Assembly (NCBI RefSeq): GCF_014356525.2
Contig: NC_052506.1
Span: 24,246,872 to 24,310,871, forward strand
DNA: 64,000 nt
Direction: 5' to 3'
Source: Nilaparvata lugens
Lineage: Eukaryota > Arthropoda > Insecta > Hemiptera > Delphacidae
The notes below the pieces were generated by a model. It made no database searches and was not told where the DNA came from. It saw nothing but the letters and a program-made list of their open reading frames with translations. The translations under genes were made by a program, and so were the position numbers. Shown here one piece after another: positions 58,100-64,000 of this stretch. Numbering within the stretch: the first letter of the stretch is position 1; each line of letters opens with the position of its first letter.

Positions 58100-58590
58100 A
58101 GGTATGATTGAGAATCCTTTCGAATAATAAAAACAGGTTTCCCGTCGACCCAAATTTCGTCCACCATTTTTGAGCCGCCATTTTGAATCTAACTTCATTT
58201 TTTTTTAATTGGAAGGTGGTCATATGATATATGATCTCGATACAGGATTTCAAGAGAAAATATGGTGAAAACCGCACATCGATATCTCAACCCTTTCAAA
58301 AGTTATTCCAATTCAAAGATACTGATATATAATCCATCTATCTATCATCTTCCATGCTATAATGAAGAAAAGAACATGTATACACCTGTAAAGGATAGGA
58401 AAATTATCGTTGACCATTATCACGTCTGAACTACTGGTCTGATTTACTTGAGATGTTGCATATAAATTCTTAATTAACCGAGGATTCTTATAGGCCTATT
58501 TTCAATTCTTCTAGATTCCATCACGTCAAGTTTCCAGTTCAAGTTTCAAAATAGACCCTTGCGAAGCACGGGTTGCCAGCTGGTTAATTT
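58100..58590 (+). mobile_element. Helitron-like 3' end (uncertain)
   Basis: 58553-58587 reads GACCCTTGCGAAGCACGGGT then TGCCAGCTGGTT. An imperfect ACCC/GGGT stem followed by a CTRR-type end resembles insect Helitron 3' termini. No 5' TC end or Rep/helicase is seen; the left boundary is a guess. Confidence 0.35.
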
Positions 58591-58784
58591 TTATTTGTCA
58601 AAATGTGAGTGTTCTCACGCTTCGACCAAAGGTAGTTGCACACAGATCGTCATCGGACGGACGGCAGGCATCGGACGGATATATATATTTTTTTTTATTA
58701 TTCTGTCATGTGAAACTGTAGGTAAATAATAAAAGCATTAATCTAATAGTGTATGACACGTCAATTAAATAATACTAATAGTGT

Positions 58785-59950
58785 ATCATAAACCCCAAAA
58801 TTACATCCAGGGAGCACTTGAGGGGAGCTGTGTGATTTTTGGCAATTTCGAAAAATCTGCAGTTACACTGGATGGTATAATGATGTTTAAATATGTCAAG
58901 AAAAAATTGAAAGTGATCTAAGAATAACTACGAAGAAGATTCTACTTTGGGGGTTACCCGGGACCCCTCAATTTTTCCAGCTTTTCAATGGTTAATTTTA
59001 TAGCAAAGTCAAGAGAAACAATTTTACTCAGCAGATTGAAATGAGGCTATTCATCATATAATAACTCGATGGGATGATATATAAGGGATGTAAGGGCAGT
59101 TTTTTAATTCTAGCCAAGGAAATTTTTGACCCTCACAATTTGGCAGCCAAAAATCAGATTCAGTTGTTGAGATTACATTCATTGCTGGTCATAAATCACA
59201 ACAACAGCTTTTTCATGATTGAAATCGGATTCAGCAGCCAGAAAAACATTAGTCCCGTGGAAATGAACCAACAAAATTCAATAGGGGGGATGCAAGGGCG
59301 ATTTTTTGATTTTGGCCAATTCTGGTTCATTATTGAGGATTTTTGCATCCAAGAGTCGATTGGCTCTGTATTTTTCAATTTTTTATGTTGAAATCACCTA
59401 ACCAGCAGTATATGCTGCTGATAGTGCATCATCAAACCTGAAATTAAATCCAGGGGACACACGAGGGAGGCTGTGTTATTTTTGACATTTTTGAAAAATC
59501 TGCAGTCACACTGAACGGTATAATGATGTTAGAATATGTCAAACAATAATTGAAAGTGATGAAAAAAGAAAAAATATGACAGAATTTACCTTGAGGGGAA
59601 TCAAGGACCCCTTCAATTTTTTCAACTTTTCAATGCTTGATTTCATAGCAAACTCAAGAGGAACAATACTACTCAGCACATCGAAATAAGGCTATTCATC
59701 ATAGAGGAGAACTGGATGGATTGATATATGAGGGATGTAAGGGCAATTTCTCGATTTTTCCCAATTTTGGCCCAGAAAATTTTCGACCCCCACAATGTTG
59801 CAGCCAAAATTTCATGGGTTCTGTAATTTTCACATCATATTTCATTGTTTGGATTACATAACTAGCTGTCTATGCTGCATAATGGAACTTGAAATTAATC
59901 TAATCCAAGGGGCACTCAGGGGGGACAGTCAACATGTTACAGTCATAAAA
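58785..59950. repeat. Tandem direct repeat, about 2.2 units of 450-640 bp
   Basis: 58789-59414, 59425-59867 and 59878-59950 share AAATTACATCCAGGGAGCAC-like starts. They also share AAAAATCTGCAGT(T/C)ACACTG, GTATAATGATGTT, GGCTATTCATCATA and GGGATGTAAGGGCA. Units 2 and 3 are preceded by TAACYAGC and TATGCTGC. There is no ORF. Confidence 0.7.
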
Positions 59951-59954
59951 GGCG

Positions 59955-60070
59955 ATTTGGCGGGCGAAGCCCGCAACTCAGCTAGAGCGTGAAGCGAGGA
60001 GGCTGCTAACACACCCCAAATAGGGGTGCAGGGAGCGAAGCCCCCGCCGAGCGCGAAGCGCAAGTTGATT
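59955..60070. repeat. GC-rich mini-hairpin cluster with GCGAAGC
   Basis: GCGGGC-GAA-GCCCGC (59960-59974), CACCCC-AAATA-GGGGTG (60012-60028), GGGAGCGAAGCCCCC and GCGC-GAA-GCGC (60051-60061). Strong GC contrast with AT-rich surroundings. It forms the right end of the tandem-repeat block. Confidence 0.65.
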
Positions 60071-61147
60071 TACATTACAAGCATAGTCTTCAATTCCAAA
60101 CATGAGGAAACATATACCTTTTTGAGCGGTTTGTGGAATATTACATCATAGAAGGTCCTATCATATACTGTGGCTTGTCGGGTATAAACTAAGGAGAGAG
60201 TCTGAATCTAATTATTTACAGAACACTAGTTACTAATATTTACTAGTTACTAACTAGTTACTAGTTACTAGTTACAAACAACATTCCAACCACTCTCTTA
60301 AATCAAATCATCTTTGCTATACTTCTCAGCCACTTGCAAAAAAACTCTCCGTAACCTACAAAAAATGCTTGTCATTGCCTGGATTCCCCCCCCCCCCTCA
60401 AATACCACACCCTACCAATAAACGGATGAATTGCTTAATCATCGTTTTCAATAGGGTTAGGCTGAATCTTAATTACAATATCAAATTCTGGAGTTTCACA
60501 AACTGCTGCCATGCCCTGTTACACACACAAAATTTGAATGCTCAACCCTATCCCTACTCTGTGACTATATTTGGGCCACTTTTAAGTACAAAATGGCACA
60601 GTTCTCACAATAATAACATTTTATATCTATACAGATAATAATACATATATAAACATCAAAAATTGATCTCCTTTTTCACCACTACACAAATAAAACATTT
60701 TTGTAATTATTGACATTCAGCAGCACCGCCAACCTAATGTAACTCACTTCACATTATCCAACCTTGATTCTCCTTTCAATTTGCTTATTATAATCTCATC
60801 ATAGGCTTTCAATTATTAAGAATAATACACTCTTTATGTCTCATAAGACAATTAGTAATTAACATTTGACTGGACGGCATTTTTTTAGATGGAATTCTTT
60901 GTTCAGGTTTAACACTTGTGTCTTTCTTTGGCTCACAGATTATATGGTAACTTTTTCGACTATTGATGTTTTGTAAACATAAAAAAATATATAACATTTA
61001 AAATAATATATGGGCTCCAATTAACTAACAAACAAATAATTTCACATAAACGAGAATTATCCTTTTATTCTCAGCTGATTGACAATACTTGATTAATTTG
61101 ATCTTGTTAGCACTGGCTATTGTACAAAGGATCCGCTCCCTGTCAAT
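60071..61147. other. No gene recognised; short ACTAGTT repeats
   Basis: 60225-60275 holds degenerate TTACTAGTTACTA repeats and 60389-60398 a C run. Otherwise featureless AT-rich DNA. Confidence 0.4.
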
Positions 61148-63201
61148 TTATAATAATAATAAATTCATTTATTCTTCCAATTTATACATTATACATAATC
61201 AGAAATTATGAATAGTACAGTAGATATATAACAACAATAATCATGCGAAATATAAAAAATGTAGATATAATATCAAGATAATAAAAATAATATAATTACA
61301 CGTTGTACAAATAAATCACAATAATTCATTTACATCAAAAGAAGAATAAATAATTTCAAGTACCCAGAGGACTGAAAGGCCTGTTTGGGGCACCATCATA
61401 TTTTTAATTAAGAAAGAAAAAGAGCAATGAATTATTTTGCCGAGTCGGAACTTTCATAATATGACAGGGTGAGGAATTTTAGTTTAGAAAATACATGTAT
61501 ATTAAATTGTTATCTACTTTCCCTTCATTTGAGAAGAATAACCAACAATCAATGCACATTCCAGGCAATTAACAGACTAATAAATTTCATTTTATAAAAT
61601 TCTGTCCATAATTATCAACATTATAGGAAAATTACTCATGTAGCTTGAATAATAATATTATCTTTACACAATTTCCAAGAGAGAGAGAAGACATTCATCC
61701 AATGAAACCCGTAAATTCATATCTATTCTTCTCTTGAGAATAAACTCTCCACATCATTTTGTAATAGAAGCCAAGCTTTTACTTCATTTTTAAAATGTTT
61801 TTTATTATTGATTTGCTTCTATTCTACCGGCAAGTTGTTGAATGTTCGGGGGGGCTACATACAAGTAAAATCTTCGGAATATTTCCTTATATGGTCGCAG
61901 AGGTATTAGCATGTCCCCTGATCTCAAGTCCTGTCTCCTGCCCTGCTCTATTTCTAACTTTGTTTCTCTTTCTCTTCCAAATCTTAGAATAGTTTTAAAA
62001 AAATATAGGTATCTGAGAGGGAGCAAATTCCAGCTTCTAAATATTGCCAAAGACGAATGTATCATAGGTAATTAATTTTTATCCATTATTTTGACAATGG
62101 TCATTTTGTCCCACTATTAAAGGATTGATAATGGAAAAATAAGTACCTCCCCAAGCCCCCACTCCATATGACAATCTATTTTCTACAGTGGCATAGTAAA
62201 TCATTTTTAACACATCATTTGGGCATAAATTTCTAAGAAAATAAAACTTCCTACATGCTATGAAGGGTTGTTTTTCCACGTTCTTAATATGTTCCTCCCA
62301 ACGCAACCTTGAATCAAGAAGAACACCCAGGTATTTTATTGAAGATGTATTCTCCACGACTTAACAGTTGCAGTTGCTTAGTATGCACATTGAAGAATGA
62401 GCTATGGCATTCAGATTGTCATTTTCATTTGGTCTCAAGTTGAATTGCATAATTTTCTTTTGTTTATGTTTAGTGTAAGAGAATTTCTATCGAACCAGTA
62501 AGTGAGTGCTTTTAAATCTTTAGAAATATGTGTTTTAATATTTTCAATGGATTCAGCTACATAACTCAGAGCTATGTCATCAGCATAAGTGGTAATACAT
62601 CCTTCCAGAGTTCCTGAGCAAAGGACATTTACAAATATTGCAAATAGTTCAGCTGATAGGGCTGAACCTTGTGGGACTCCACAATATGATCAGCCTCATC
62701 ACTTAGCTAGGAACCTATCCTAACCCTCTGAATTCTATGAAAGAGGAAGCTAGGAAACCAATTATTACATATCCCTCGTATACCAGATTTATTGAGCTTT
62801 GCTAACAACAATGAGTGGTCCACCGAATCAAACGCCTTTTTTATGTCCAGAAAGAGAGCAGCAACTTTCTTATTTTCATTTACACCACTATATATCTGTG
62901 ATAAGAGCTGCATGATAGCATCTCCTGTCCTCAGGCCTTTTCGAAATCCAAATCGGTTTTCACTATAGAACTCTGTTCCACGTAAGAACTTTTGCAGTCT
63001 TAATCTCATCAATTCCTCTAGTATTTTTGAAAATGTGGGTAGCAATGAGATAGGTCTATGATTGGTCATTATTAATCTTCTATCTCCAGATTTATATATG
63101 GGGACAACTATGGGTTTTCTTAGCATTGTAGGATAAACACCAGACATTAAACTTGAATTGTATAAATGTAGGTTAGAACAGGTGATATATTATGTACATT
63201 C
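61148..63201 (-). pseudogene. 5'-truncated LINE, RT frame-broken
   Basis: 3' tail with AAT/TTA repeats at 61148-61162. The minus strand reads PIVVPIYKSGDRR, NHRPISLLPTFSKILEELM, FGFRKGLRTGDAI, FLDIKKAFDSVDHSLL (62707-63147). After a frame break near 62690 it reads GVPQGSALSAELFA and TTYADDIALSY, then IKYLGVLLDSRLRWEEHI (62280-62350) and NLLPLRYLYFFKTILRF (61960-62040). There are at least three frame breaks. It is cut at 63201 by an LTR A copy. Confidence 0.78.
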
Positions 63202-64000
63202 TGTGGAGCGTTTTTTTTTTAACGGCTTCACATATGTAGGGTGAATCTTGTACTAAATCAACGGTGTTGAGGTTATAAATTTTGTAACTGCATGCGTGGA
63301 CGCTAAGTGTACACCAGACTGATTGATTCACTACAAGATTCAATACAATTGTCGGAATCGCAGGAGGCCTAAACGCTCGCTCACCCTTGATTCTTCTTAT
63401 GACAGATTGTATGGTGATGAAAGTTTTATAAGTAGTGTAGCGGATGCTAAACACTGAATACGGATACCTTAAAATTATCACCTGTGAAGAATGAGCATAT
63501 AAAATCATACAGGTCGAGCAAAAATCCCGATGTAGATAATTTACGGGACTGCGTCTCTAATAAGTTCCGAAGATTAAGATAGGGTACAAGGACCAGATAT
63601 CGTTCGGAATATATTTCGAGAACAGAGTCTTGTCGGGCTTTAAGCTCTATTGTAGGAAATTATATGATCTCTGGCTGCATCTGCTGTACTGTTGATGTAT
63701 TCGCTCCTAAGTCGAGGTAGGTAACAGATAAAAGCTGATATATGAGCAGGTAAGGACAAAGAACAAATATCTCGATCTGACCCCACTCACTACATCCACT
63801 TAGACCTGTTCCAATATCCAGCTTAATTCAATTATTTCAATGATTGTATTCGATCGGTTCTTGATGAGATAGAACGTATCAGACACAATAATTGACAGGC
63901 TTAAGAAATAATCGAACTCAGAAGACGAATTAACAAAATTGAAATATATTATAATAAAATATATGATCTCACAGTGCAGATTCAGAATATAATTTACAGA
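63202..64000 (-). repeat. LTR A, third copy (minus strand, runs off the window)
   Basis: Matches LTR A positions ~1564-2358 in reverse, with about 5-8% differences. Its 3' end is CGCTCCACA at 63202, which corresponds to the inner end of the 5' LTR (2358), not the outer one (2455). Whether it is a solo LTR or part of a full element cannot be seen. Confidence 0.88.

Noticed and set aside
1..64000. CRISPR arrays, rRNA, tRNA genes and host protein-coding genes
   Set aside because: I looked for these and saw none; the tRNA-like matches are only primer-binding sites.

Overview
The window looks like repeat-dense, AT-rich insect DNA, most likely from a hemipteran (planthopper-like). I found no host gene that I can support. 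Nearly every coding-like stretch belongs to a mobile element, plus one fossil of an RNA virus. The hemipteran call is an inference from the repeat types (CR1-type LINEs with ATTT tails, GCGAAGC-type repeats, piggyBac and Mutator-like transposases) and cannot be proven from this sequence alone.

Layout. 1-8784: almost complete LTR retrotransposon 'A' with 2.47-kb LTRs (5' LTR cut by the window edge), one intact 520-residue gag-like ORF and no pol. It sits next to a broken LINE (8785-9216). 9932-11964: broken piggyBac transposase. 11965-13205: repeat X and a relic LTR 'C'. 13905-14755: endogenous viral helicase fragment, followed by a broken LINE (14875-17720). 17721-26099: repeat X copies, an 830-bp hairpin, microsatellites, a dead gypsy integrase split off by a foldback element, and a long TTC tract. 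26100-35755: LTR element 'B-left' (minus strand). 36085-37868: 5'-truncated LINE. 37880-55062: LTR element 'B-right' (plus strand). Its 3' LTR is split first by a 4.9-kb CR1-type LINE (45926-50859) and then by a TTAA-flanked DNA transposon with an intact 584-residue transposase (50944-53550). 55063-61147: non-coding repeats (GTTTGTGCAC array, Helitron-like end, tandem 450-640-bp units, GCGAAGC mini-hairpins). 61148-63201: broken LINE. 63202-64000: a third LTR-A copy (minus strand).

The most interesting signal is the A/B LTR system. Both families have giant LTRs (2.5-2.9 kb), a tRNA-Lys-like primer site and the same LTR promoter module (ACGTCACA, 7-8 nt, ACCAAT, then ATGYAAATT). Both have a conserved LTR core with a GTRAGT splice donor, and a gag-like protein with an acidic N-terminus, a coiled coil and a basic C-terminus that repeats an (R/H)RHVRFK-type heptad. 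B-left keeps a capsid-like region and a retropepsin (IDTG) in one 1,245-codon frame. That frame has in-frame stops but no frameshift and ends in a hydrophobic tail. No reverse transcriptase or integrase accompanies any copy, so these look like non-autonomous elements mobilised in trans.
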